DNA of 39,466 bases from an uncultured Chlorobiaceae bacterium (GCA_903920215.1 CAIXLG010000022.1:1-39466), one strand, 5' to 3'. Shown: positions 25,968 through 34,142, counted from the first letter of the stretch. Made by a program: numbers and translations. The notes: generated by a model not told the origin, from the sequence alone.

Positions 25968-26909
25968 ATGCAAGGCCATATTGTAATTACCGGAGCTACC
26001 GGCGTTATAGGCGCTGAACTTGTCCTGAAGCTGATTGCTAGGGGAGAAAAAGTTGTTCTGCTCTCCCGCTCTCCAGAGAACGCAGCACGGAAAATACCTG
26101 GCGCTGCCGGCTATGTCAGGTGGGACCCGTATATGGAAAGCGGTGAGTGGGCTGGCTTTATAACTGGAGCAAAGGGTGTCATTCATCTCGCAGGAAAGCC
26201 CCTCCTTGAAAGCCGCTGGAATGAAGCTCACAAGGAAGAGTGCTATAATTCAAGAATTCTCGGTACACGGCACATGGTATCTGCGATTGTCGGTGCGACA
26301 GAAAAGCCGCAGGTTTTTATTTCTGCTTCTGCTATTGGCTACTATGGCTCGTTTGATTGCTGTAGTGATTCTCCGGCTATTGTCGAGTCCGGCTCTAAAG
26401 GCAGGGATTTTCTTGCGAAAATCTGTATCGATTGGGAAATGGAGGCGCTTGAAGCTGAAGCGACGGGAGTGCGGCTTGTGCTTTTGAGAACGGGTATTGT
26501 GCTGTCAACAAAAGGGGGGATGCTGCAGAAAATGCTTGCACCCTTTAACTTTTTTCTTGGTGGACCTATTGGTTCCGGTTTGCAGTGTATCTCCTGGATT
26601 CATCTTGACGACGAGATTGCCTGCATTCTTGAAGCGCTTGATAATCCTTCATACAGAGGCCCGATCAATGCTGTCAGCCCTGAACCTGTTTCCATGAAAG
26701 ATTTTGCCGATCGACTGGGTGAGGCTCTTGGCCGGCCATCCTTCCTGCCGGTGCCGAAACTTGCCGTTCAGCTTCTTATGGGTGAAGGCGGTCAATATGC
26801 TGTGCAGGGTCAGAAAGTAAAGCCAGGTTTCCTGCAGTCTCACAACTTTTCTTTCAGGTATTCGCATCTGCCAGAAGCACTTGCCGACCTTGTGAAAAAC
26901 AAGAAATAA
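25968..26909 (+). CDS. TIGR01777-family NAD(P)-dependent epimerase (YfcH type)
   Basis: The 313-residue short-chain dehydrogenase-like protein has the Rossmann motif ITGATGVIGAEL (7-18), the YfcH-type block HLAGKPLLESRWNEAHKEE (about 72-90, with the AGxP/RW pattern), and the catalytic-region SASAIGYYG (about 118-126). The C-terminus carries the DUF1731 ending (GxxVxPxxLQxxxFxFRYPxLxEAL), seen here as GQKVKPGFLQSHNFSFRY. The substrate of this family is not established. It stands alone with terminators on both sides. Confidence 0.87.
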   Translation: MQGHIVITGATGVIGAELVLKLIARGEKVVLLSRSPENAARKIPGAAGYVRWDPYMESGEWAGFITGAKGVIHLAGKPLLESRWNEAHKEECYNSRILGTRHMVSAIVGATEKPQVFISASAIGYYGSFDCCSDSPAIVESGSKGRDFLAKICIDWEMEALEAEATGVRLVLLRTGIVLSTKGGMLQKMLAPFNFFLGGPIGSGLQCISWIHLDDEIACILEALDNPSYRGPINAVSPEPVSMKDFADRLGEALGRPSFLPVPKLAVQLLMGEGGQYAVQGQKVKPGFLQSHNFSFRYSHLPEALADLVKNKK

Positions 26910-26930
26910 CATACCGGACTGAATATCGAC

Positions 26931-26964
26931 AAAGCCAGACAGAGCTTGTTTTCTGTCCGGCTTT
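26931..26964. terminator. Hairpin between the convergent epimerase and RRM genes
   Basis: aaagccagacaga (26931-26943) pairs with tctgtccggcttt (26952-26964), 13 positions with one A-C mismatch. T-rich tails are short, so efficiency may be moderate; it could serve both strands. Confidence 0.75.
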
Positions 26965-26984
26965 GCGTAGAATAACAGAAAAGT

Positions 26985-27257
26985 TTAGTAGCGCTCTCTT
27001 CTTTCCGGTCTTTCTTCGCGAGGTCTCGCTTCGTTTACTTTTATAGTGCGGCCTTTCAAATCTTTGTCATTCATTGATTCGATGGCTTCACGCGCTTCAC
27101 TTTCATTTGGCATGTCAACAAATCCGAACCCTTTTGAACGTCCTGAAAATTTGTCGTTTATGATGTTCGCGCTGTCGACCTGTCCGAATTGGGAGAAGGC
27201 ATCACGAAGATCATCTTCAGTAACAGTGTAAGGCAAATTACCAATGTAAATATTCAT
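26985..27257 (-). CDS. RRM-type RNA-binding protein
   Basis: A 90-residue protein of one RNA-recognition motif and a short Arg/Glu-rich tail. RNP2 is IYIGNL (3-8) and RNP1 is SKGFGFVDM (about 40-48). The start at 27257 (MNIYIGN) is fixed by the domain; a start at 27317 would lie in the structured leader. Such small RRM proteins in cyanobacteria and other bacteria are often cold-induced RNA chaperones. The 5' leader has two hairpins and probably matches the published Chlorobi-RRM RNA motif. Confidence 0.93.
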   Translation of the reverse strand: MNIYIGNLPYTVTEDDLRDAFSQFGQVDSANIINDKFSGRSKGFGFVDMPNESEAREAIESMNDKDLKGRTIKVNEARPREERPERRERY

Positions 27258-27299
27258 TGTTAGTCTCAGTAAGCATGTGTATTGATAGAAAGAAGCGCC

Positions 27300-27390
27300 G
27301 ACAGGTAACCAAAGCACAAATTACCTGCATAGCGATCAGACAACCATTGGCTGATTTCTGTGTGTAATTTATCGTAATTAATGGTTGTTT
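27300..27390 (-). ncRNA. Structured leader of the RRM gene, probable Chlorobi-RRM motif
   Basis: Two stems are visible: CAGGTAA/TTACCTG (27302-27308 with 27321-27327, 12-base loop) and a 9-bp stem from 27340-27348 with 27380-27388 (arms acaaccatt/aatggttgt, 31-base loop). They precede the RRM start by about 45 bases. A structured element (Chlorobi-RRM) was described upstream of RRM-protein genes in Chlorobi and suggested to mediate autoregulation. I recognise it by position and context, not by a covariance model. Confidence 0.6.
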
Positions 27391-27500
27391 TCAAAAATAA
27401 AATACTCTCAAATGATAAATTTATACGCCTTGCTCGAGCATTGACCGATCCTCGTTATTCTATATAAACCGCTACGTTCCCGCTTGAATCCGCAAGAAAG

Positions 27501-27510
27501 TGTCGCGACA
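27501..27510. promoter_or_regulatory. Perfect 10-bp palindrome
   Basis: TGTCGCGACA with A/T-rich flanks (aaag before, tttg after). Could be an operator for one of the divergent genes; regulator unknown. Confidence 0.35.
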
Positions 27511-27667
27511 TTTGTTTCCTTTCTCCTGTACCACTTTTTACAGCATCCCAGGTTATTATCTGCAGGCAGGTTCAGTAAAAGCCCTAAGGCATCCTGCGTT
27601 AAAAATACTGATAATTCTACATTTGCGTAATAAAAGCTGATGAAGCTTTGGTTTTAGTTAATAAAAT

Positions 27668-27685
27668 AACTACATATACGTAGTT
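27668..27685. promoter_or_regulatory. 18-bp near-palindrome before amt
   Basis: AACTACATATACGTAGTT: 8 of 9 positions in each arm are complementary. It ends 43 bp before the amt ATG, a place suited for an operator. The regulator is unknown. Confidence 0.45.
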
Positions 27686-27728
27686 CTCGTTAATAATTTA
27701 GGTTGATTTAATTTCATTTAATCTATTC

Positions 27729-29063
27729 ATGAGTAAAAGACTTTTAATATCGATGCTTTTCCTGTCGGCGGCATCGTTGTTTCAGCCAGGAGTAACAACT
27801 GCCGCCTCGGCAGTTGTTACCGATACCGGTACTACGGCATGGATGTTGACCTCTACAGCACTTGTTCTTCTTATGGTTCCAGGACTCGCCATGTTTTATG
27901 GCGGACTTGTCAGAACGAAAAATGTTCTTGGAACCATGATGCATAGTTTTTCTGCTATGGTAATTATCGGTGTTCTCTGGCCGCTGGTTGGTTATGCTCT
28001 GAGTTTCGGTCATGGGATTCTCGGTGGGTTTGTAGGATGGGACAGCAGGTATTTCATGCTGCAGGGCATTGACGACGCTATAATGCCTACGCATATCCCT
28101 GAGTATGTGTTTGCTATGTTTCAAGGTAAATTTGCCATTATTACTCCTGCTCTGATTGCGGGAGCATTTGCTGAAAGGGTTAATTTCAAAGGTTATGCGG
28201 TCTTTATTGCCCTTTGGAGCATTTTTGTCTACAGTCCGATTTGTCATTGGGTATGGGCTGCAGACGGGTTTCTTTTCAATCTTGGTGCAGCTGGAGCTAT
28301 CGACTTTGCCGGTGGCACCGTTGTTCATATCTCTTCCGGTATTACTGCGCTTGTAGCCGCACTCTACCTTGGCAAAAGACGTGCCTACCCGAATAACGTT
28401 ATGCATCCCAACAACCTGGTAATGACCCTGACTGGCGCCGGTCTACTTTGGGTTGGATGGTTCGGGTTCAATGCCGGCAGTGCAATTGCCAGCGATTTGG
28501 CCACTGCAAGAGCACTTACGGTCACTCAGGTAGCCGCGGCTGCAGGGGCGTTTACCTGGATGCTCATTGAAATGTTCCACCATGGCAAAGCCACCAGTCT
28601 CGGTGTCGCATCTGGAATTTTGGCAGGCCTTGTTGCCATTACACCTGCAGCTGGAGTTGTACAGCCCACAGGTGCTTTTGCGCTTGGTGCGCTCGCCGCT
28701 CTATTCTGTTATACAGCAATTCTGATTAAAAGCAAGCTTGGTTACGATGATAGTCTTGATGCATTCGGTGTCCATGGTGTTGGCGGAATTGTCGGCGCCC
28801 TTGCTCTGGTATTTTTTATCCGTCCTGCATGGATGGCAGATGCCGCGGTAAAAGCTGGAGGAAGCTGGACGGTTTGGCAGCAGCTTGGTGTTCAAGCTAC
28901 GGCGGTAGGTGTTACCATTGTATATGCCGGGCTGATTTCATTCATTCTTCTCTTTTTGGTAGAAAAAACAATTGGTCTTCGTATAAATGAAAATGATGAA
29001 ATGTCCGGCCTTGATCACAGCATGCATGGCGAGCATGGATATGGTCTTATCAACCTTAATTAA
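27729..29063 (+). CDS. amt: Ammonium transporter
   Basis: Amt carries ammonium across the inner membrane. The 444-residue protein has a cleavable-signal-like N-terminus (about 1-26) followed by 11 membrane segments. Family motifs are MLTSTALVLLMVPGLAMFYGG (about 38-58, split here as MVPGLAMFYGG), CHWVWAADGFLFNLGA, DFAGGTVVHISSG (twin-His site 1) and DAFGVHGVGGIVGA (twin-His site 2). The C-terminal cytoplasmic tail is where PII proteins bind. glnB follows after 9 bp, the usual amt-PII pair. Confidence 0.96.
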   Translation: MSKRLLISMLFLSAASLFQPGVTTAASAVVTDTGTTAWMLTSTALVLLMVPGLAMFYGGLVRTKNVLGTMMHSFSAMVIIGVLWPLVGYALSFGHGILGGFVGWDSRYFMLQGIDDAIMPTHIPEYVFAMFQGKFAIITPALIAGAFAERVNFKGYAVFIALWSIFVYSPICHWVWAADGFLFNLGAAGAIDFAGGTVVHISSGITALVAALYLGKRRAYPNNVMHPNNLVMTLTGAGLLWVGWFGFNAGSAIASDLATARALTVTQVAAAAGAFTWMLIEMFHHGKATSLGVASGILAGLVAITPAAGVVQPTGAFALGALAALFCYTAILIKSKLGYDDSLDAFGVHGVGGIVGALALVFFIRPAWMADAAVKAGGSWTVWQQLGVQATAVGVTIVYAGLISFILLFLVEKTIGLRINENDEMSGLDHSMHGEHGYGLINLN

Positions 29064-29072
29064 ATCTTTGCA

Positions 29073-29414
29073 ATGAAACTGATAACAGCAATTATTCAGC
29101 CTGACAGGCTCGATCATGTTCGCGAAGCCTTGATTCAGGCTGATATAACCAGAATTACCGTTAGTCGAGTAACTGGTCATGGCCGGCAGGAGGATATTGA
29201 AATCTACAGGGGACAGAAAATTGCACCCAATCTTATTCCGAAAATAAGAATTGATATTGCAGTCAATAACGAATTTGTCGATATCACGGTTGACACCATT
29301 ATTCAGGCAGCAAGTCATGGTGTGGGAGAGATTGGCGATGGAAAGATATTTATTACCCCGCTTGAAGAGTGCATCCGGATAAGAACCAGAGAACGAGGCG
29401 GCACAGCGATATAA
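29073..29414 (+). CDS. glnB: PII nitrogen regulatory protein, T-loop without the uridylylation Tyr
   Basis: The 113-residue trimer-forming PII protein reports 2-oxoglutarate and ATP/ADP and probably gates Amt. GHGRQ (35-39), IYRG (44-47), GEIGDGKIF (B-loop) and RIRT (C-loop) are present. Aligned with E. coli GlnB, the E50-Y51-M52 segment reads K49-I50-A51, so the Tyr that is uridylylated in proteobacteria is missing. K9 is replaced by Gln and the T-loop continues PNLIPK. It is adjacent to amt (GlnK-like by position). I name it glnB by family; glnK would be equally fitting. Confidence 0.93.
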   Translation: MKLITAIIQPDRLDHVREALIQADITRITVSRVTGHGRQEDIEIYRGQKIAPNLIPKIRIDIAVNNEFVDITVDTIIQAASHGVGEIGDGKIFITPLEECIRIRTRERGGTAI

Positions 29415-29430
29415 CAACTGTTTCCCGGTC

Positions 29431-29462
29431 ACAGGGGCCGGAAAATCATTCCGGCCCCCTGT
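29431..29462. terminator. Terminator between convergent glnB and TPR genes
   Basis: Arms acaggggccggaa (29431-29443) and ttccggccccctgt (29449-29462) form a 13-bp stem with one extra C as a bulge and a 5-base loop. It overlaps neither gene and could act for both. Confidence 0.82.
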
Positions 29463-29464
29463 TC

Positions 29465-30070
29465 TTACTGACTACTTGTCGATGAGGGAGTTGCTGGTGC
29501 CGATAGAGGAGGGAATGGTATCTGCTTCCATTCAGGAACATAGGTGTTCAGCCAGTTTTCGGCGTTAGTGTCGCCAAGTTTTGCTGCCTGACGGAAGTCA
29601 TCAAGACGTCCAGATAAGTCGCCGGTTTTGCTTTTTGCGATCCCCCTGTGAAAAAACGCAGCTGCCAATTTTTTGTCAAGCTCAATGGCGAGGGAAAAAT
29701 CCGAAATAGCTTCTGCATAATCGCCACTCATGTTTTTCACCACCCCCCGGTTATAATATCCAACCGCCTTGAAATATGGCTCTCCACAGTTTATGACCAT
29801 GGTGTAATCGTTAATGGCCAGAGCATATTCTTTCAGTTGCTGTTCTGCTACGCCCCTCATCTGGTAGGCCATTGCAAACGCAGGGTTTTTATCAATTGCT
29901 TTTGAATACAATTTCAATGCACCTGAAAGATCGCCATGAAGGTGTTTTTCATATCCATCGTTGAAATTGCTGTTGGAAGATTCCGCCCGGGCAATGCTGA
30001 TGTCGAGCAGCATAAATGCGGAAGCAATGGTGATACAACATAAAATCCTTGTCATGGATGCCCGGCTCAA
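29465..30070 (-). CDS. Exported TPR-repeat protein
   Basis: The 201-residue protein starts with a signal peptide (about 1-29, IARAES as cleavage region). Four to five tetratricopeptide repeats follow: from FNDGYEKHLHGDLSGALKLY to FFHRGIAKSKTGDLSGRLDDF, then a Pro/Ser-rich C-terminus (FPPLSAPATPSSTSSQ). Such proteins hold partner proteins in the periplasm; the partner is unknown. There is no Cys lipobox at the cleavage site. It is divergent from scpA across 183 bp, in which I see no clear promoter or operator. Confidence 0.88.
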   Translation of the reverse strand: MSRASMTRILCCITIASAFMLLDISIARAESSNSNFNDGYEKHLHGDLSGALKLYSKAIDKNPAFAMAYQMRGVAEQQLKEYALAINDYTMVINCGEPYFKAVGYYNRGVVKNMSGDYAEAISDFSLAIELDKKLAAAFFHRGIAKSKTGDLSGRLDDFRQAAKLGDTNAENWLNTYVPEWKQIPFPPLSAPATPSSTSSQ

Positions 30071-30253
30071 AAGTCTATAAGGAATAAAACATGAATAAAG
30101 CGTGATGTTTTAATATAGTTTTCCCGTCATCAGTTGTTCCTCTTTTTTATGTGTTGCCGAATGACCGGTCATCACTGATGTTTATTTGCACAAGTTATTC
30201 TGCTTTTTCTATCTTGACTTTATAGTCGATATTGTCAACGTACCCTCCCGTTA

Positions 30254-30988
30254 ATGTTCAGGATCAGCCTCGAAGAATTTGAAGGGCCGCTTGATTTGCT
30301 GCTTTTTTTTATCAGGCGCGATGAACTGGATATTTATAATATTCCGATCGCTAAAATTACCGCTGATTTTATTGGCTACATCCATGATGTCAGAAATCTG
30401 AATCTTGAGGTTGCGGCGGAATTTATTTATATGGCCTCCATGCTTATGAGCATCAAGGCGAAAATGCTGCTTCCGCGAGAAACAATGGATGGAACAGATA
30501 CGGACGAGTTTGATCCTCGAACAGAACTTGTCCAGCGGTTGCTGGAATATAAACGGATTAAGGAGGCTTCAGTTGCCATGAACAAGCTTGCTGAAGTTCG
30601 TGGAAACCTTTTTGGTCGTGGTTTTTTTGAAGAATTCCAGCCTGAGACAATCGACGAACTTGATGAACCGGTCAATCGCCCAACGCTCTACCATCTCATG
30701 CATGCCTATAAAACCGTTCTTGAAAACATTCCTCGACCCATGACTCGTAATGTCCAAGATGCTCCGGTAACGGTGGAAGAGCAGACACTCCTTATTTTAT
30801 CACGACTTACGGATCAGGTGCCGATTTCTTTTCTTTCTGTGCTCGAGGGAGTTACTGAGCGCCTCATTCTTGTGGTTACGTTCCTTGCCGTGCTTGAATT
30901 GTGTAAAAACCAAAAAATTATTGTACTGGTAAAGGATGGTCACGACGATTTCTGGATTACAACGAGAACAGTGTTGAGCCCTCGATAA
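30254..30988 (+). CDS. scpA: Segregation and condensation protein A
   Basis: ScpA is the kleisin that joins SMC and ScpB into the bacterial condensin. The 244-residue protein begins with FRISLEEFEGPLDLLLFFI (2-20), the SMC-head-binding N-terminal helix region, and ends with a winged-helix part (TDQVPISFLSVLEGVTERL). scpB is not next to it. DUF1015 starts 24 bp downstream, so co-transcription is likely. Confidence 0.95.
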   Translation: MFRISLEEFEGPLDLLLFFIRRDELDIYNIPIAKITADFIGYIHDVRNLNLEVAAEFIYMASMLMSIKAKMLLPRETMDGTDTDEFDPRTELVQRLLEYKRIKEASVAMNKLAEVRGNLFGRGFFEEFQPETIDELDEPVNRPTLYHLMHAYKTVLENIPRPMTRNVQDAPVTVEEQTLLILSRLTDQVPISFLSVLEGVTERLILVVTFLAVLELCKNQKIIVLVKDGHDDFWITTRTVLSPR

Positions 30989-31011
30989 TACTCTTTTAAT
31001 TTTTTAGTGCT

Positions 31012-32286
31012 ATGCCTGAAATTGTACCCTTTAAGGGGATTCTCTATAACAGCGAATTGCGCTTGAAAGCCTCAGGGCTTATTTGTCCGCCTTACGATGT
31101 TATATCAGAAGAACTGCAGCAGCAACTCTATCGGAGCTCACCGTTCAACGCAATACGGCTTGAACTTCCCCTGGAGTCTGATCCCTATACCGCAGCGGCA
31201 TCGCGCCTCCAAGAGTGGTTGCATGACGGTGAACTGAAGAAAGACTCTGTCCCGGCAATCTATCCATATTTTCAGACATTTAAGGATTCCGAAGGAAATA
31301 CGCATACCCGGAGTGGCTTTTTCGCTGCCATGAGGCTGTATGAATTTGCCGAAAAAAAGGTTCTTCCGCATGAAAAGACACTTTCAGGTCCTAAAGCTGA
31401 CCGATTAAACCTGTTCAGAAAAACCAAAACCAATATCAGCAGTATTTTTGGCCTCTATGCTGACGAGAGTAAAGCCGTAGATGATTTGTTGCAAGCATTT
31501 GCCGAAACCCATGAACCCATTGTTGATGCACTGTTCCTGGGCGTGAAAAACCAGATGTGGCGGATCACCGATACTCAGTTGATCAACCAGATTCAGAACT
31601 CCCTCATGGAACGCTCTGTCTATATTGCTGATGGTCACCACAGGTATGAGACCGGTGTGAACTATCGCAATGAATGTGCTGCTGCGAATCCCGAACATAA
31701 CGACCAGGAAGCGTATAATTTTATTCTGGTCTATCTGGCGAATATTTATGATGAAGGGCTGCTTATTTTTCCGATTCATCGTCTGGTGCACAGTTTGGAA
31801 GGGTTTGACGCTGCAGGTTTAAAACGAAGGCTTCAAGAGTTTTTTACTGTTACCGAACTGCATGACAGAGCCGCTCTGAAAACATTTCTCGACTGTGAAC
31901 CGTCAAACTACACGTATGGAGTGGTAACCTCCGGTAATGTTTACGGCATATCACTGAAAACTGATCCTTCTCCTCTGCTTGATTTTTCTCGGCCAGAAGC
32001 ACTGAAACGTCTTGGTCTGGTACTTTTGCACGATCTCATCCTGGGTCGCCTGCTTGGTATTTCCCAGGAAGCTATGGCAAAACAATCTAATCTGCTCTAT
32101 GTGAAGGACGACAGGGAGGTTTTCGAATCTGTCGCATCAGGTCAGGTGCAAGTCGGATTTGTCGTAAAACCGACAACCGTTGAGCAGGTTCTTGCCGTAT
32201 CGGAAACAGGGGAGGTCATGCCGCAGAAATCGACCTTTTTCTACCCTAAAATCATGACAGGCCTTCTGTTTAATCCGCTCGAATAA
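31012..32286 (+). CDS. DUF1015-family protein
   Basis: The 424-residue cytoplasmic protein has the family start (VPFKGILYNSE...PPYDVISEELQ, about 5-42), HEKTLSGPKADRLNL (about 121-135), and the strongest motif, YIADGHHRYETGVNY (about 203-217). The His/Arg/Tyr-rich motif suggests an active site. The biochemical role is not established to my knowledge. It lies between scpA and tsaE, a position kept by operon-like spacing (23 and 6 bp). Confidence 0.88.
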   Translation: MPEIVPFKGILYNSELRLKASGLICPPYDVISEELQQQLYRSSPFNAIRLELPLESDPYTAAASRLQEWLHDGELKKDSVPAIYPYFQTFKDSEGNTHTRSGFFAAMRLYEFAEKKVLPHEKTLSGPKADRLNLFRKTKTNISSIFGLYADESKAVDDLLQAFAETHEPIVDALFLGVKNQMWRITDTQLINQIQNSLMERSVYIADGHHRYETGVNYRNECAAANPEHNDQEAYNFILVYLANIYDEGLLIFPIHRLVHSLEGFDAAGLKRRLQEFFTVTELHDRAALKTFLDCEPSNYTYGVVTSGNVYGISLKTDPSPLLDFSRPEALKRLGLVLLHDLILGRLLGISQEAMAKQSNLLYVKDDREVFESVASGQVQVGFVVKPTTVEQVLAVSETGEVMPQKSTFFYPKIMTGLLFNPLE

Positions 32287-32292
32287 ACCCCT

Positions 32293-32733
32293 ATGACTGA
32301 AGAGTATCTCTCTACCTCTGCTGAAGAGACCCGGGGGTATGGCCGGCAGTTTGCTTCGGGGTTGCATGCTGGTGACATTGTCTCTCTTACCGGCCAGCTT
32401 GGCGCAGGTAAAACGGAGTTCATGAGAGGCATTACAGACTTTTTTAATTGTTCCGACCAGCTATCGAGTCCGACGTTTCCAATATTAAATATCTATCAGG
32501 GTTCGCTCTTTGGCACGGAGGTCACGCTGCATCATTTTGATCTTTACAGAATCAAGACACCCCATGAGCTTGAAGCCATCGGATTCGATGAATATCTTTC
32601 CAGCGGATATCTTTCTGTCGTGGAGTGGGGCGACCTCTTTGCCGAGTACGCTTCACTCTATTCTGTAACGGTATCTCTTGAATATACAGGGGATAACCAC
32701 CGACGAATTATTATTAATCATTCGACTTCATGA
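32293..32733 (+). CDS. tsaE: tRNA t6A synthesis ATPase
   Basis: TsaE drives turnover of the TsaB-TsaD-TsaE complex that makes N6-threonylcarbamoyladenosine at A37 of ANN-decoding tRNAs. The 146-residue P-loop protein has Walker A GQLGAGKTEFMRG (about 36-48), SSPTFPILNIY (about 57-67), and the C-terminal VVEWGDLF motif. Its stop codon overlaps the tsaB start (ATGA), so the two are translationally coupled. Confidence 0.95.
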   Translation: MTEEYLSTSAEETRGYGRQFASGLHAGDIVSLTGQLGAGKTEFMRGITDFFNCSDQLSSPTFPILNIYQGSLFGTEVTLHHFDLYRIKTPHELEAIGFDEYLSSGYLSVVEWGDLFAEYASLYSVTVSLEYTGDNHRRIIINHSTS

Positions 32734-33395
32734 ATATTCTTGCCATAGAGTGCACTCATGCAGCACTAAGTGCTGCTGTAAAGAAAGATGATATCATTAC
32801 CGAGCTGAAGAGTGCCGATTGGCGTAAGGCCGCTGAGGCGCTTGTGCCGCTTATCGAGGAAGTCATGGCAAAAAGCGGCCTTGAAAAGCGTGATTTGGAC
32901 TACATTGCGATTTCATCCGGCCCGGGCTCTTTTACCTCTTTGCGTATTGGGATGTCTGTTGCTAAAGGAATTGCCTATGGACTTGGAATACCGCTGATTG
33001 CGGTTCCTACAATGCCGGCAATGGCTGCATCTTTCCAGGCAGGACAAGGTAAGGTTATGGCTGTTATTCAGGCCCGAAAGGGGGAGTACTATTTTGCCGT
33101 CTACAGTTCTGAAGAGCTCTCTTCATCTGTATGGCATGACGAGGTTCTGAGAGGCTCAGCCTCAGATGTTTCTGCTGCGGCTCAAGGGTCTGCGGTAGTT
33201 GGTCGTCAGCTGGATGAACTCCGGCCTTCGCTTGCTGCCTGCGGGTCAGCCTATGCAGAAGCTGATTTTTTTTCAGCCAGCTCCCTTTTCCCGGCAGCTG
33301 AAAGGCATTATGGGGCTGCTGATGCCGTAGGGCTTAACCATGTAGTTCCCGACTATCGACAAATGTTTATTCCCAAGGTTGTGAAAGAGCGGTAA
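32730..33395 (+). CDS. tsaB: tRNA t6A synthesis subunit
   Basis: The 221-residue inactive ASKHA-fold protein binds TsaD and holds TsaE. Features: N-terminal MNILAIECTHAALSAAVK, SSGPGSFTSLRIGMSVAKGI (about 67-86) and IPLIAVPTMPAMAA. The family's missing ATPase motifs are expected. TsaD itself is not in this window. Overlaps tsaE by four bases. Confidence 0.95.
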   Translation: MNILAIECTHAALSAAVKKDDIITELKSADWRKAAEALVPLIEEVMAKSGLEKRDLDYIAISSGPGSFTSLRIGMSVAKGIAYGLGIPLIAVPTMPAMAASFQAGQGKVMAVIQARKGEYYFAVYSSEELSSSVWHDEVLRGSASDVSAAAQGSAVVGRQLDELRPSLAACGSAYAEADFFSASSLFPAAERHYGAADAVGLNHVVPDYRQMFIPKVVKER

Positions 33396-33603
33396 CAGCC
33401 CTTTTGTCCTTGTTGTCCCTGAAGTCATTGATTGTCCTTTTTCTTTCTCTTTCCCCTAAAGACTTTCAGTGTAGCATGTTACAAGGCGCTTAAATTACGT
33501 CCAAATTATCGTATATTGAAGCTCATGTCTTCCCCAAATTCAGGCATAAAACCATGCCATTGGTATGAGACTATAACACCGATACGATAATCAGTTTACA
33601 GCT

Positions 33604-33912
33604 ATGCCCAAAAAATCACATTGGCCTAAAACCATAAAAAATGCAACAGAACGCATCATCGCCCAGATGAGCGACGAAGAAAAGCGAACACTTCGGGGGA
33701 CTAACAAAGAGGAGTTGGCGAAATTCAATTTTGGTATGGGAGTATACATCCGCAACAAGTTCGGACTGTTTGACGGCAATGATGCCTTGATGAAAGCATG
33801 TGCTCTCAGTCAGCACGGGGAGGTCTACAATATATTTTACGGTGACGACCCGGATAGTGCAGCAGGGGTTATCATTGAAGCGGTTTGGAAAGAACTGAAA
33901 AGTGCAGCCTGA
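33604..33912 (+). CDS. Small protein, DUF6794-like
   Basis: The 102-residue soluble protein contains HWPKTIKNATERIIAQMSDE (6-25) and FNFGMGVYIRNKFGLFDGND (41-60), then AAGVIIEAVWKELK. The WPKT...MSDEEK...FxFGMGxYIRNxFGL pattern is as I recall the DUF6794 family, of unknown function. It is preceded by a 208-bp gap rich in ttgtcc (33403-33439) and followed by the structured region at 33932. Confidence 0.72.
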   Translation: MPKKSHWPKTIKNATERIIAQMSDEEKRTLRGTNKEELAKFNFGMGVYIRNKFGLFDGNDALMKACALSQHGEVYNIFYGDDPDSAAGVIIEAVWKELKSAA

Positions 33913-33931
33913 CGATGACCTTCCGGGGAGA

Positions 33932-34050
33932 CCCGCCTGATTTCAGTTCCGATTACTGCGGATTGAAGTTGGCGGGCTGGCCTGCGGTCATACCAGCCAA
34001 TTGCGGGCATGATTCACGGCTTTTTTTTGCGTCCGTGAGCAGGCTTTTTT
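33932..34050 (+). ncRNA. Candidate structured RNA with terminal U run
   Basis: Stem 1: CCCGCC (33932-33937) with GGCGGG (33971-33976), continued inward by TTTCA/TGAAG and TCCG/CGGA, loop at 33952-33958. A closing helix GCCTGC (33980-33985) pairs with GCAGGC (34039-34044), immediately followed by TTTTTT (34045-34050). It encloses TCACGG/CCGTGA (34014-34019, 34033-34038). An alternative hairpin GGCTGG/CCAGCC (33975-33980, 33993-33998) competes. A terminator-like end and stem-loops recall the description of the Chlorobi-1 RNA motif, but I cannot verify this. It could instead be a 3' UTR of the preceding gene. Confidence 0.45.
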
Positions 34051-34142
34051 GTATGTTCATGTGATGTTATTATTGCCATTTTGTTAAGTAGCGGCGATAA
34101 GTTGTTATAAAATTATAGTCTAACTATGAAGAACGGAGGTTT

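Larger units (their letters stand above)
27391..27728. other. Divergent intergenic region RRM gene / amt
   Basis: 338 bp without a supported gene. It holds three palindromes: TGCTCGAGCA (27431-27440), TGTCGCGACA (27501-27510) and the near-palindrome at 27668-27685. No GG-N10-GC sigma-54 signature was seen, so amt does not have the promoter type seen in proteobacteria. No Shine-Dalgarno before amt. Confidence 0.5.

Noticed and set aside
27600-27728. Sigma-54 promoter for amt
   Set aside because: No GG-N10-GC pair in a TGGCA/TTGC context was found.
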